Of a stretch of DNA of 64,000 bases, positions 34,560 to 46,300 are shown piece after piece. Location: NCBI RefSeq assembly GCF_011386835.1, contig NC_088809.1:22141067-22205066 (forward strand), written 5' to 3'. A model generated the notes under the pieces. It was not told where the DNA came from, searched no databases, and saw nothing but the letters and a program-made list of their open reading frames with translations. The DNA comes from Chrysemys picta bellii. Taxonomy: Eukaryota > Chordata > Testudines > Emydidae. Made by a program: the position numbers and the translations under genes. Numbering within the stretch: the stretch's first letter is position 1; every line of letters starts with the position of its first letter.

Positions 34560-34960
34560 CTTTCTGAACAGCTTAGTCCACTTGAGGTAGAAAGCCAGAG
34601 CCCGTCGAGCGAGTGGAGACAGCGTTCCTCACTGGACGCATGAGGCTTGGGGCAGAGGACCAGTAGAAAAGTGTCCTGACCCATGTGGTAGGTGGAGACC
34701 ACCTTTGGGAGGAACGCGGGGTGTGGGTGGAGCTGGATCTTGTCCTTATGAAAGACTGTGTACGGGCGGCTCGGAAGTCAGGGCCCTGAGCTCTGAGACT
34801 CGCCTGGCCGACGTGATTGCAATCAGGAAGGCCACCTTCCACGAGAGGTGAGACCAGGAGCACGTGGCCAGTGGTTCAAACGGGGGCCCCGTGAGACGAG
34901 CCAACACCAGGTTTAGGTCCCATTGTGGGACTGGGGGTCTAGAATACGGAAAAAGATTAA
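34560..34960 (-). pseudogene. DIRS tyrosine recombinase domain
   Basis: Minus-strand frames give PPVPQWDLNLVLARLTGPPF then EPLATCSWSHLSWKVAFLIA and ITSARRVSELRALTSEPPV (about 34.95-34.75 kb). ARRVSEL contains the first conserved arginine box of tyrosine recombinases. After a frameshift near 34.74 kb it continues DKIQLHPHPAFLPKVVSTY. The C-terminal H-R-Y part was not found intact. The enzyme would integrate circular element DNA without a target duplication. Confidence 0.75.
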
Positions 34961-35254
34961 AGGAACCGGCCAGTCATAGCATGGGAAAATACCGTGTGCC
35001 GCTGCACCGGCAGATGGAAGGCCGATATGGCTGCCAGGTGCACCCTGACCGACGAGGGCACCAGGCCTGGGTCCTCAGGTGGAGGAGGTAATCAAGGATA
35101 AGATGGATTGAGGCTGTCACCAGGGAGACGCCCGGATCCACCGCCCACCTAGAAAATCAGGACCACTTGGCCAAATAAGCATGGCGAGTGGAGGGCCATC
35201 TACTTTTGAGGAGGACGCACTGAACCTGGTCCGAGCATGTCCGTTCCTCTCCAC

Positions 35255-35961
35255 CTAACCACTGAGCAGCCACGCCATGAGGTGAAGAGCTGCTAGGTTG
35301 GGGTGGAGGCGGCGGCCCTGGTCCTGAGAGAGCAGGTCCAGGCGGAGCGGCAACGGCAGAGCAACCGCCAGGCCCGTGAGGGTCCCGTACCAATGTTGCC
35401 TGGGCCAAGCCGGGGCAATCAGGAGGACCCAGGCCTTGTCCGACTTTATCTTCTCCAGGACCCTGCGTATTAGGGGGAACAGGGAAAAGGCGTAGAGAAG
35501 CCAGCCTGACCAGGACAAGAGAAAGGCATCAGAGATAGCGCCGCTCCCCAGGTCCCCCCACCCCCGGAGCAGAACCGGGGACATCACCGGTTCTGCCGAG
35601 TCACGAATAGGTCCACCTGGGGAGTTCCCCACCTTCAGAAAAGCCGGTGGGCCACTTCCGGGTGGAGGGACCACTCATGTTGCAAGGAAAAGTCCCTGCT
35701 CAAGCGATCCGCCCTCTTGTTCTGGGCACCCGGCAGGTGAAAGGCCTTCAGGTGGATGTCGTGGGCTATACAGAAGTCCCACAGTCTGAAGGCTTCGTGG
35801 CAGAGTGTCCTGCCTTGTCTTGCCTGTTGATATAGAAGATCGAGGCCGTGTTGTCCGTGAGGACCTTGCCCTCTAGGTGTGAGTGGAAGGTCATACAGGC
35901 CAGCCACACCGTCCTGAACTCCTTGACATTTATACGTAGGGTCAGGTCTTGAGCCGATCAC
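35255..35961 (-). pseudogene. DIRS RNase H region
   Basis: Frame 35961-35635 carries RTLCHEAFRLWDFCIAHDIH, LKAFHLPGAQNKRADRLSRD, the conserved C-terminal part of retroelement RNase H (H.PG..N..AD.LSR). It continues in a second frame, 35674-35255, with WSGWLLYAFSLFPLIRRVLE, VLLIAPAWPRQHWYGTL and GRRLHPNLAALHLMAWLLSG, characteristic of the DIRS pol protein. The two frames overlap, so there is at least one frameshift. Confidence 0.8.
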
Positions 35962-36006
35962 AGACCTTGGGTCTGAAAGTTCCCCACGTGGGCCCCCGAA
36001 CCCAGG

Positions 36007-37095
36007 TCAGACGCATCGGACACCAGGTCCAACGATGTAGCCCTGTCCCTGAACAGGACCCCTTGGAGCATGTTGTTTGGGGCAGACCACCACCATAGGG
36101 AGGCGATCAGAGAGTCTGGCACAGTGAGGACCTTGCCCATCCAGTCCGTGGCCTGGGAGAACTTCGAGGCCAACCAGAGCTGGAGGGTCCTCATCCTGAG
36201 TCTGGTGTGACGGACCACGTATGTGCACGCCGACATGTGACCCAAGAGTTCCAGGCAAACCCTGGCTGTTGTCACCGGGAACCCTGTGACTGAGTCTATG
36301 AGACCTTTTAGGGTCTTGAACCTGTCTGGTGGGGAGAGAGGCCCTGGCCGATTCTGTGTGCAGGAGTGACCCGATAAACTCTATGCGTTGGACCGGGACT
36401 AACGTGGACTTAGTGTTGTTTACCAACAGGCCCAAGGTGGTGCATGTGGACAGGAAGAGCGCCACGTGATCCCTCACCCGCGACTGGGAGGTGCCCTTGA
36501 CAAGCCAATCGTACAGATAGGGGAATATCTGGACCCCCCGCCGTCTGAGGTAGGCCGCTACCACGGACACGCATTTTGTAAGCACCCTGGGTGCAGATGA
36601 CAGACCAAACGGAAGGACCGTGAATTGGTAAGGATTCCGTCCCACCACGAAACGGAGGAAGAGTCTATGCCCCTCTAATATGTGGATGTGGAATTATGCG
36701 TCTTGTAGATCGAGGGCAGCATACCAGTCCCCGGGATCCAGGGAGGGGATGATGGAGGCCAGGGAGACCATGCGGAACTTGAGCTTCACCATATACTGGT
36801 TCAGACTCGGAGGGCTGATGGGCCTGAGCCCCCCTTTGGCCTTCGGGATAAGGGAATAACGGGAGTAGTACCCTTTGCCCATGAATTCCTTGGGCACCGC
36901 CTCTATTGCTCCTAGTCCTAGGAGCCGCTCCACCTCCTGCTCGAGCAGAGCTTTGTGCGAGAGGTCCCCCAAGAAGAACAGGGGCGGGGGTGGTTGGGCT
37001 GGGAGGAAGTAAACTGGAGGGTGTAGCCCCGGGAAATGGTGTTGAAGACCCATCAGTCCGAGGTTAGCCGCGACCACTCTAGGAGGAAAGCACAC
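36007..37095 (-). pseudogene. DIRS reverse transcriptase
   Basis: Frame 37095-36694 has RLLGLGAIEAVPKEFMGKGY, YSRYSLIPKAKGGLRPI and DWYAALDLQDA, the first RT motifs with the catalytic Asp (ALDLQDA). After a break at about 36.69 kb, frame 36648-36007 has NPYQFTVLPFGLSSAPRVLT and QIFPYLYDWLVKG, where the usual Y.DD box reads YLYDW, so the second catalytic position is changed. It copies the element's RNA in an active copy; this one is broken. Confidence 0.85.
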
Positions 37096-37850
37096 AACCG
37101 GTTGGAGAAGAAAAGCTTTACTGAGGGTGGATCCCTGATGAGGACTGGCGGGGTGCCCCCAAGCACCCCATCAAAAACGCCTTTTCCCCACCTGCTTGCC
37201 CTTGGAGGACCCAGGTTGGGGGGCAGGCTGAGACTGCCTCTGAGGGCGTCTCTGATAGTCCCGCTGCTTCTTATGGGGGCCTGGGTGGGAGTCTGCCGTG
37301 GCTTGAATTTAGGTTTTGCCGGAGCCGGGACATAGAGGCCCAGAGTCTGGAGGTTCGTGCGGGAGTCTTTCATGCCACGCAGCCTCGTATTTGTTTCCTC
37401 CACAAACAGAGCTTTCCCATCAAACGGGAGATCCTGCGTGGAAGACTGCACCTCGCTGGACAGCCCAGAGAGTAGGAGCCAAGACAGCCGTCTCATGGAC
37501 ACCGCAGAGGCCATTGATCGTGCAGCCGTGTCTGCGGCATCCGAGGCTGCCTGCAGGGACGCCCTAGCAGCCACTGTCTCTTCCTCCACTAGCGCCTTAA
37601 ACTCCTTCCCATCGCGCTCCTGGAGGGAGTCCTCAAACTTAGGCAGGGAGCCCCACAGACTGAATTTGTATCGGCCCAGGAGAGCCTGATGGTTCACCAC
37701 TCGTAACTGGAAGCTCGAAGATGAATACATTTTCCTTCCGAAAAAGTCCAGTCTCTGAGAGTCTTTGTTCTTTGGGGTCGGCTGACCCTGCCGTTCCCTA
37801 GGGTTGACCGACTCGACTACCAAGGAGTTGGGCGCCGGGTGGGTATACAA
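37053..37850 (-). pseudogene. DIRS gag-like ORF1, LAP2-alpha-related domain
   Basis: The 265-codon open frame has QLRVVNHQALLGRYKFSLWG, DGKEFKALVEEETVAARASL, AASDAADTAARSMASAVSMR and RLSWLLLSGL. This domain is annotated in many reptile genomes as 'lamina-associated polypeptide 2 alpha-like' because vertebrate LAP2-alpha took its C-terminal domain from a DIRS element (published idea, cited from general knowledge). The frame overlaps the start of the RT frame by about 40 bases. Confidence 0.75.
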
Positions 37851-39105
37851 GTACTCGTGCCCTTTAGTGGGTACAAAATACTTGCGTTCCGTCTTTTAAG
37901 GGATGGGGGCCAACAAGGCCGGTGTTTGCCATAGGGCATTTGAAATCTTAGCCACCCCTTCATGGAGAGGCAAGGCCACCCTACCCGGTGCCTATGGGGA
38001 CAACACTGTTAAACAGGGAGTCCGAGGGCTCCTCCATCTACTCTGCCTGGAGGTGTGGGCTCGTTGCCACCCTCATTAAAAGTGGGCCCTAAAGTCCTCC
38101 TGCGGGACATAGGGGGGTGCGGCCGCAATCACCTCCTCCCGGCGGGGCGAAGAGGCCAGTGTGGTGCGCTGGATGTCGGCCGGCACCGGCGGGTCCACCA
38201 CCTGGTCGGACTCCGGGCACGGTGCCGAGGACGTACGTCCCACCAACTCTTTCCTCGGGGGTCTGGAGAGGGAGGCAGACGGTGCTTCTGAAGCTCCGGC
38301 CACCGAGCGAGCCCCCATCGGGGGCTGCGCCGGAGGCCACGGTGCCCACTGGTACCATTCGGCCGGCCACCACGCTCGGTGCCACTGCACCTGCTGTCCG
38401 GGCTGGCTGGCCTGGCGCATGGAGGGACGGCTACGGATGGAGACCGGGCTGGCGTAAGATCCGCTACTATCCCTGGACCGGGAGGAGCGGCGGTGCCGAT
38501 AGCTGTTCCGTGAACGGCCTCGACAGGCAGACCCATGATGGCGAGACGTCAGCGATCGACGCCCAAGGCTGCGATGTCTTGGTGGCGACTTGAAGCGGGA
38601 GTCTGAGCGGGAACTGCATCAACGATCGTGTCGTGACTGACTGCGGTTCCCTCTCCGAAACAAGGACCGATGGCGACGCCCGCCGCGGTCCCGTCGACAT
38701 TCGCTCCTTGAGGATGAGCGGTGCCACAAGTCCCAGCTGGACGGAATCCAGCCAGACAGTCTGGTCGGCGTCGAGGGCGATCCACCTGGACTCTGCCCCG
38801 AGCGGTGATCGGCGTTGGGAATGTTCCCTGGACCGAGACCGGTACCGGGCCAGAGGTGGCTGCGGGGATCCCAGCAGCGGCTTGCGTCTGGAGCGCAGGG
38901 CCGACATCGGCAGCGCTCCACGCAAAGGCATGGACTTGACGCCCTGGGCCGTCTGGAGGGCTTCAGGCGTGGAAGGCATCCGGACATCCGGAGCTGCCTG
39001 TTCCGAAGGGGTCAGGCTACTCCGCTCAGCTTGAGTTGCAGGCCTGGGGCCCAGTGGGGATTGAGGACTGCCCGACATGGGCCTAGCCTCTGTCCCAGAT
39101 TTCCC

Positions 39106-39474
39106 TCAGTGCTGCTGCGAAGAGGGAACCTTCTTGGCCCTCTTGGTGTGCCCCATGGACAGGGAATGGTGCTGACTGGTCGACGGTACTAGAGGGTCTC
39201 CGCGTACCCACGCCGCGGTGCCAGGTACCAGTTCGGAGCGGCGTGCCAGGGTTGGGGCCAGCGCCGACTCCATCAGGATGGCCCAGAGCCTAATGTCCCT
39301 TTCTCTTTTGGTCCGAGGCTTAAACGACTTGCAAATCTTGCACCTTTCGCTGATATGGGTTTCTCGCAAGCAGCGCAAACAGTCTGTGTGTGGGTCGTTC
39401 CTTGGCGTAGAACGTCTGCAAGAGCCGCACGACTTAAACCCTGGGGCGCAGGGCACGCCCCGGCCCGGGCTCAC
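39106..39474 (-). pseudogene. DIRS ORF1 N-terminal cysteine-rich region
   Basis: The frame includes FKSCGSCRRSTPRNDPHTDC, LRCLRETHISERCKICKSFK and then KRERDIRLWAILMESAL. The C-x2-C ... C-x2-C ... C-x2-C spacing suggests zinc binding, as at the start of the ORF1 protein in DIRS elements. The following proline/serine/arginine-rich linker (39.1-37.9 kb) is split over several frames, and its opposite-strand open frames are shadows of GC-rich codons. Confidence 0.65.
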
Positions 39475-39499
39475 TGACTAACTAAACAGCTAACTGACT

Positions 39500-41325
39500 A
39501 CAGGGCTGAACAAGAATTTTAAAACGCTATTTAAAGAGCCTAGGAGTCTTGGTGTTGACTAACTGAATTGAAGATGGTGCCCAGAATTTTGCTGATCCCA
39601 GCTGCTGCTGCTATCAGAATTCTAGAGGTGAGAATGAACTGAATTTTCAGCTCCTATGAGTAGCTGTCGATGTCTGAGCTACCTGCATCACAGGTTACAG
39701 CTGCAACATGGTTCAGCCGGTATCTTTTTATGGCCAGAAGTCAGGTACTGTATACTCTGGCCATGCTAAATAAACTGAAATGCTCACTTCTGAAGCATTC
39801 TTCACACCTTGGGACACAAGTCTGGATTGGGGGTGGGGGGGAGTGGAAGTGGAGAGAGGAGAGATTTATGCCAACCAGAACCTCCACAAAGAAAGTCTAT
39901 TTGGAGCAAGACATTGCTTGTGGCAGCTAAAAGCACGCCCGACTTTACAATTCCTATCTGAGAGGAAAGGATCAATCTGCAAACTTGACCTGTGGCAACA
40001 CCATGTAAACAGGCTTGCTGTTAGAGACTGATATTCCAAAATAGAAAAAAAAAATAGCAATCCAGGCCACCCTTCCCTGACGAGTTGGAGATGCCAAGTA
40101 GCATGGACTGAGTATTAGAGAGAGGCTGGGTATGCTTAATCATGTCTAGCTTGACTTGTCACTAGGTAAGGATCATGCAACAGTCCTGGACCAAGGCAGA
40201 GAAGTTGTTACAAGAACAAATGGAGGTAAAAATTCAAATAAGCACTTCAAAAACTGGTCAGTGTTAAATGACTATGGTCAAGGAACACCTACACAGAGGC
40301 TCTCCATGTGAATCAGACCGGTTTTGAGAAAAATCCAACAAAATGGTAAAACTGTAGGCTTGAGTGCTGAATTTAGCTAGAGATTGGTCCAGTTTCTCAC
40401 TGGTGAGAACAAACTTGACCGTTAGTAAACTAAAAGGCTTTAATAATTTACCTATGTGCGGTTCATTAAAGTTGGCTATGTGGGACAGGCTTGAGAGTAA
40501 TTTTAATGAGTAATTTTATTAGATTATGTTGTAAGGAGTAACTGTGGTTTCTTTTTAATGCCTCAGTTGACTCCAAATGTTCACAGGCAGTAGACCTGAG
40601 ATAAAGTGATGCGACAGACCCAATTAAGATTGGCTTAACATAAACTTCAGACTGTAACCCCAAGGTAAGGCAGTTCTTACCTCATTTCTGCATTAGTTCT
40701 GGATAACCACAGATTCCTTCTGATAGTGTTTGAGCTAATTACAGCTGCAAGAGTTTTGGTTTGATCTTTATGTGGACTTATTTAGCCAATGCTTTTTTGT
40801 TTGCTGCCACGGCATGCTGAAGTGGCCTCGGGGTAGAGTGAACGGATACCCTTCAAGAACCTTGGCAGCAGCATGTCCAATAGATTCTGTTGCAAAATCT
40901 CAATGGATTGCGTTCAGTTTAAAGTTGTCGGGCGGAGGGGGGTGAAACGGCAGTCTAGAATGGCAAAGCGATGGTACTAGTCCTAGGAACTTCACAGAAC
41001 AAGAACTAGAGGATTTATGGGCTCTCATAACGGTCACAGTTTAAGCCTGGATGAATGACGAAGAGCTCCAGTGGCTGTCATAGAAGAAAAGCAGCCATTG
41101 CAGCCTAGTGCACAAGTATGGTTCGATAGATACTGACCAATGACCTGGCACCTTCTGTTCCACACTCTACCCGTCTCAATTTCCTTGGGGAAAATGCTCT
41201 TCGCATTAATTGACAGAGTCAGCCTGGAAATAAGGCGTACAATTAACAGTGAGAGTAATTAGCCATTAGAACAATTGACCAAGGGCCGTAGTGGATTTGC
41301 CATCACTGACCAGTTTGAAATCAAG
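39500..41325. other. No gene recognised
   Basis: Unique-looking sequence after the DIRS element. No inverted copy of the 33.87-34.21 kb repeats is seen here. Confidence 0.5.
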
Positions 41326-41329
41326 TCGG

Positions 41330-41450
41330 GATGTTTTTAAGAGCTCTGCTCTAGGCATTATTATGGGGCAGTTCTCTGGCCTGTGCTATACAGGGGATCA
41401 GACCAGATGATCACACTGGCCCCTCCTGGCCACGAAACCGATGAATCTAC
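41330..41450 (+). mobile_element. CR1 3'-end fragment
   Basis: CTGGCCTGTGCTATACAGGG, GATCAGACCAGATGATCACA and CTGGCCCCTCCTGGCCACGA resemble the 3' untranslated end of reptile CR1 elements, followed by the ATGAATCTA-like tail. Confidence 0.75.
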
Positions 41451-41454
41451 TAGT

Positions 41455-43280
41455 AGTAATTTCTCCCCTTGGGCGTTCTCCATTAAAGGTTTACGTCACT
41501 CTTCAGCCTCGACTGATCTTTTCAGAATTCTGTTTTAGAGCTGTTCTTTCCATGACACATTAAGGGTGCACCTAATTAACAAACCACACTTTCCTTTTTC
41601 CAACCCAGAGTCAGGAAGGACTGTTTAGAAAAGGAGCATGTTAGCTTACACCCAAGTACAAAGGTAACCTTCCCAACTGCTGCTTCTAGGGCAGAGCGAG
41701 TTGAGGAAGGAAAACAGAGTTCTCCTCGCCATTCTATTACTTGGGAAATTACCCATTAGTAGCTCGATCACAACAGCAAAAAAAAAAAAAAAAAACTTTC
41801 ACCCAGCTTCATACTCCTCCTCCAACGCCTAGGCTGCAGTCACTCGTGGGAGCCAGATCCCAGGCTGACCACCACTTGAAGTAAGAATGAGGTTCTTGGT
41901 GTACATTACAGTAGCTGAATGCATTGCTATAAGTACCAGTGTGTTAACACCCCGTCACAATTTTCTATTGTGGCACTAACATGTTATAGGAGGCAAACGT
42001 GCAAGGACAAACAGGAAAGGGCCCAAAGTGCAACAGAACATTTGACTGACTACTTAAGCGTGCCCACGAAAGCTGCAAAAAGCTAATTCTATTTTCTTAC
42101 TGACTGTAGTTAGGACCCAGAACATGGACTATGAAGTTTTGTAGAGTCTGGGAATGTTGGAGGTGGAGGGTCCCTTCCACAGTAACAGTTTTTCCAAATA
42201 AAGACAGGTGGTTTAGAAAGCTGGTATCGCTAATGTATACATGGATTAGCAACAGTGAAATCTGTCCAGAAATGACTGTTAACTCCATCAGATTCTTGAT
42301 TTAGCCGTCTACTTCTGCCAACGAGAATGCTACCAAGTTCTAGCCAGCTTCAATTCTTTGGAATATACTTCAGCAAAGAGGAGTGTTCTGCCACATGACT
42401 TAAGATGAACAAAATTTGAACTCTTTGGGGAAGAGAGCTCTAGGCCAATGGGCCTGCAGTTGAGAAGACTGCCTCCTTTTCTCTAAAATTTATGAGTGGC
42501 CAATCACAGCATCGCACAGTTGCCATGGTGGTTCCCAAAAAGGAATAGCATGGACCTACCGCTTTAAAGCAGCAGTGTCAAACTCATTCTGCAGCGAGGG
42601 CAGAACGGCCATTTTGGTTACAGTCCTGGAGTGGAACATTCACAAGCAAGAGGCAAGTTTAGCAGACTTGCCTGAGTGCAGAATAAGCCTCTTCAAGTAA
42701 AGATAAATTGTAAGTAAATACAAAATAAAACCTTAACAATAAATGCATTGATGAAATCCCCCTCTGCCCATGAACTCTCCTCCTATTTATTTCCCTCTAG
42801 GATCAGTTCCTCACCCCACCAAATCATCATCATTTTGGGATTTTTTCCCCCCTTTGGGCATTCACCCCAAGTGAATTCTCCCCTAACTGCTTTTATCCCA
42901 GTCCTTTGAGGTGGGGTTGGGAGGAGAATCCCAGTGTTTCTTTGAGGATTCACTCTCTTCTCTCCCCTCTGTTCCCTGGAGGTGGAGGCAGCAGGAAGGA
43001 GTGGAGCTGCCTCCTTGGTCCTGGAAGTGAGGAGCAGCAGGGAGATGCAGCTTTTGCCCTGAGCCGAAGTTGTGGGGAGTCGAAGTGCTGTGCAAAGAGT
43101 TCCGCGTCTCCTGGTGCCCCTCAGCAGAAGTGCAAGGAGGGACCTGGGGGCTGGGAAGGGTCAGCAGGCTGGATCTGGCCAGTGGGCTGTATGTTTAACA
43201 GCCCTGCTTCAAAGAGATGTGTAAGTGGCTACTGCATGGAATGGGGAAATAAGACAACACTCGGTCTCAGCCTATTGAGG
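41455..43280. other. No gene recognised
   Basis: Unique-looking sequence, with an A18-like run at 41780-41797. The open frame at 42906-43472 has no domain and runs into the tandem duplication. Confidence 0.5.
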
Positions 43281-43283
43281 AGA

Positions 43284-43357
43284 CGAGCCACCACACGATA
43301 CACCAGCTGCAGCTTCTCTACGAGCCACCACACGATACACCAGCTGCAGCTTCTCTA
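43284..43357 (+). repeat. Perfect 37-bp tandem duplication
   Basis: The 37-bp unit starting CGAGCCACCACACGATACAC and ending GCAGCTTCTCTA occurs at 43284-43320 and again, without any difference, at 43321-43357. The identity suggests a recent event. CGGTCTCAG also occurs just before and just after the pair (43262-43270, 43371-43379). Confidence 0.95.
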
Positions 43358-43379
43358 CGAGCTTCTTGCTCGGTCTCAG

Positions 43380-46300
43380 GTAAAGCAAGTAACAGTAGGG
43401 CAGGCTGGAGGTGCTGAAGGCATAGATCACTCTAAGTCAGTTACTCATAAGGAGCAAATGGAATCTCACTAGCAGCAAATGAAGGCAGCATTTCCTGTGA
43501 TTGGTGCTAGCGGGGTGTCCAGATCAGCAATTAGCCTACAACAACCCCAAGACTTGACGTTGTCCTGATTACTGATGGCCACCTGCCATGATTAAGGCTT
43601 AGATGGTGGCACTTATTAATCAGCTCCCACAAGATGCTTCCCTCTTCCACTGGCTTCAGTTCAGCCTTTCCCAGAGTTCATCAATCTTCCTGTTCCTTCC
43701 ACGCACCAAGAGAACCGGGATCACTGCTGTCTGGGCTGCTGGTCATGTAGTCTGTATCATCTCAAAATTTACCACCAAGTGTATGTAGACACTAAATAAT
43801 CATGACAGGATTGAACCCTGTAGGTCTCCACATCAAACAGCTCTTCTGCAGCTGCTCCTCTCCCTCCCTGTCCAGCAGTGTGGGAAACAATGAGAAATCC
43901 CAAGAAGGTGGCTGTTCACCCCACAAGTGAATCTCCTGGCTGAAAAACGGGCATAAGTTAGCCCGGCTGCCAGATGACCTTTGACTGCGCTTAAAGCCAA
44001 ACCAGACTTGAATAAAAGATAATAAATAGTCTAGGATAGCAGAGACAGATGAGCAATCTTTTCAGACCACACACTTTGCTACATATGTTTGTCTCGTGGA
44101 TACTTGGAAGTACAGCAATATTGTTGTTGTTAGGAAAAGGTTACAAAGGTCAGTCACAGTCTGCTAGGGTTCCATGGTCCAGACAACTACCCTGTGTGTC
44201 CAGATGGAAGATCTGACCCCGTTTCTATGAAAGATGATGGGGAAGTGTGGGGAGTTGAACTACTGATGCTTTTGCCAAGGCTAGATGGGCTCCCAGTACC
44301 TGCACTAACCTGTCCTGTGGGGAGCTCTCCACAATGCTGGACTCAGTGTCTATCTTCCTAGATACTTTATTTCCCAAAGTGTTGAAGTGCACAGAAGAAA
44401 CCCCTTGCTACAGTCCAGTAAAAAGCCACCTGTCAGAAAAATTAAAAAAACCCAAAACACTCTTTTCCTTTCCACTGTGTAAAAGAAGTGTTGACACCCC
44501 ACTGCAAATAGATCTTTGAGTTCTCTCTCTACAAAGGCATACAGAATACAGAATTCTTAAATATGGCGTTTTTCACACAGCAAACCTCACTTGGGATCAA
44601 TCCACCAAGACATTCTTCTTGCCCAGATCAACACCACCAGCATGGAAGACATGGTGATGGATGCACCAATGGATGGAAGTTGCTTTCTAACAGTGGCCAT
44701 TAGAATGAGCAAATGGATGTAACACATGGTAGAACCTGGATCACTCTCCCCTTTGCGTCAGGCAGAAAGGCCCTGAAAGCCAGCCAGACAAATTTAAAAT
44801 TATATTTGTCAGACCTCAATACTCATGGCCCCATTCTGCCACCCTGGCTTACTTTGAATAATGCTTGTGACATATGACGGATGCATGGCATATCCAAGGA
44901 CTATAGCATCAACTTTATAAATGTTACATGTACCTGCATGGCCGAGGTATTGTATTCTAGCTCGATGGGGGAGTTACAGGACTTTCCTGTGGGAACTAAA
45001 ATCACTGCAGGGTAATTAACACAAATCCCCAGGCTGGTAACCAGCCTGGAGAAGACTTGGACCTTGTGGAAAGTGGCACAGACTGGTTTGACCTGGTTAA
45101 AGAGATCCTGGTAAACAAGGAACTGAAAATTGTATGAAGTGTCCACCCTAGCATAAGGGGAGAGATCACTCTCACATAATCCAAGCTCTTTATTGTTGTT
45201 AAGACCTGGTTTTGTAATGCTTTTTGTTCTAAATAACTACTCTGCTTTATGGCCGCTGGCTGGTCCTTGGTTAACCCGATCATTGCTCCATGAGAACAGG
45301 ACTGCAGGAGCTGAACTAAAGGGGGATTGCCCCAGCCACTGCTTTCCAAAGGATTCCAACCTCGGTGTCTCAGGCACTTGTAGACACAAGTGTGGGGATC
45401 CAGAACTACAGTACTTGAAGTACTGGCACGTATTTTATCTGTGGGTTGCTCTGAGCTCATCCTTTGCTACCCGCAGCATTGTGCGTGCCATGAGCCGGCT
45501 TGAACCCTGACGGGGAAGGGAGGGATTGAGGGGATCAGCAAGAGTCACATGCTACTGAAGCCGCTTCGCTCCCGCGCCTCATAATGAAGATTGTTGGCAG
45601 AAAGCCCTTAGAAGAGAATCAGACGATAGCATGTCTCAAGGCAAGTGCTCGACTGCCCCCAGGGAGACAGTGACGATCTTTTGGCACTAGGCAGATGTGC
45701 TCCCAAACAGCTAGTCGGGGCACATAGCCAAGCTGCGGTGGGTGGTGTGCAGGGGCCTGTATTCTGAGCTATCCAAGGTAACAAATGCAGCTTAGCCAGT
45801 GATAGAAAACGGTTTATAAAAACAAGCCAAAGCTGGAGACCAATGCTGGTACAAACTGGATTGTTAACGTTAAAAGGACAAGCTTCAGGTTAAGTCACCG
45901 GTTGACAGGACAACAATCGGAAAGATTCTCTAAATGGGAGGAGGTGGTTAGGTTGAAATCAAAACGCTCTGATTGGTTAATCACAATGGGAAGAGGCTGC
46001 CTCCCCTTTCTGGGCACTGTGTATCTGGAGATCCGGGAAAGACCCTGGGGGGCAGCAGGACAGGAAGGAGGAAGTGTCCCCAAATCATGGCTGCTGCTGC
46101 CCCTCCTGTCTCCTGGGATCCACAAGGGAACCACCGAGCTTCCACTGCCCTGACCAAAGCAAGCCAGAGAGGGAACCCGATGACATACCCACCTGTATGT
46201 CAAGATCCTGACCATCTGGAATGTGACCCTACGGTTCTGCTGTTAAACCCTCCCCATAGACGAGGAAAGACAAGGAGGTCTCTCTTTTTGCCCCGTCTAA

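Larger units (their letters stand above)
33868..39500 (-). mobile_element. DIRS-type tyrosine-recombinase retrotransposon, degraded
   Basis: In 5' to 3' order on the minus strand the element has: a zinc-binding ORF1 N-terminus (39.5-39.1 kb); a gag-like domain related to the C-terminal region of LAP2-alpha (37.85-37.05 kb); reverse transcriptase (37.1-36.0 kb); RNase H (36.0-35.25 kb); and a tyrosine recombinase (34.95-34.55 kb). Complex repeats (34212-33868) follow. This gene order and the recombinase instead of an integrase define DIRS elements. There are many frameshifts. The repeat set is clear at the low-coordinate end but I could not find its partner beyond 39.5 kb, so the 5' end may be truncated. 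Confidence 0.88.

Noticed and set aside
37316..39192. Several plus-strand frames of 70-160 codons
   Set aside because: They are shadows of the minus-strand DIRS ORF1 in GC-rich sequence.
43284..43357. CRISPR array
   Set aside because: Only two directly adjoining copies with no spacers, in a vertebrate context.
45002..45460. 152-codon minus-strand open frame
   Set aside because: Low-complexity composition and no motif; not supported as a gene.
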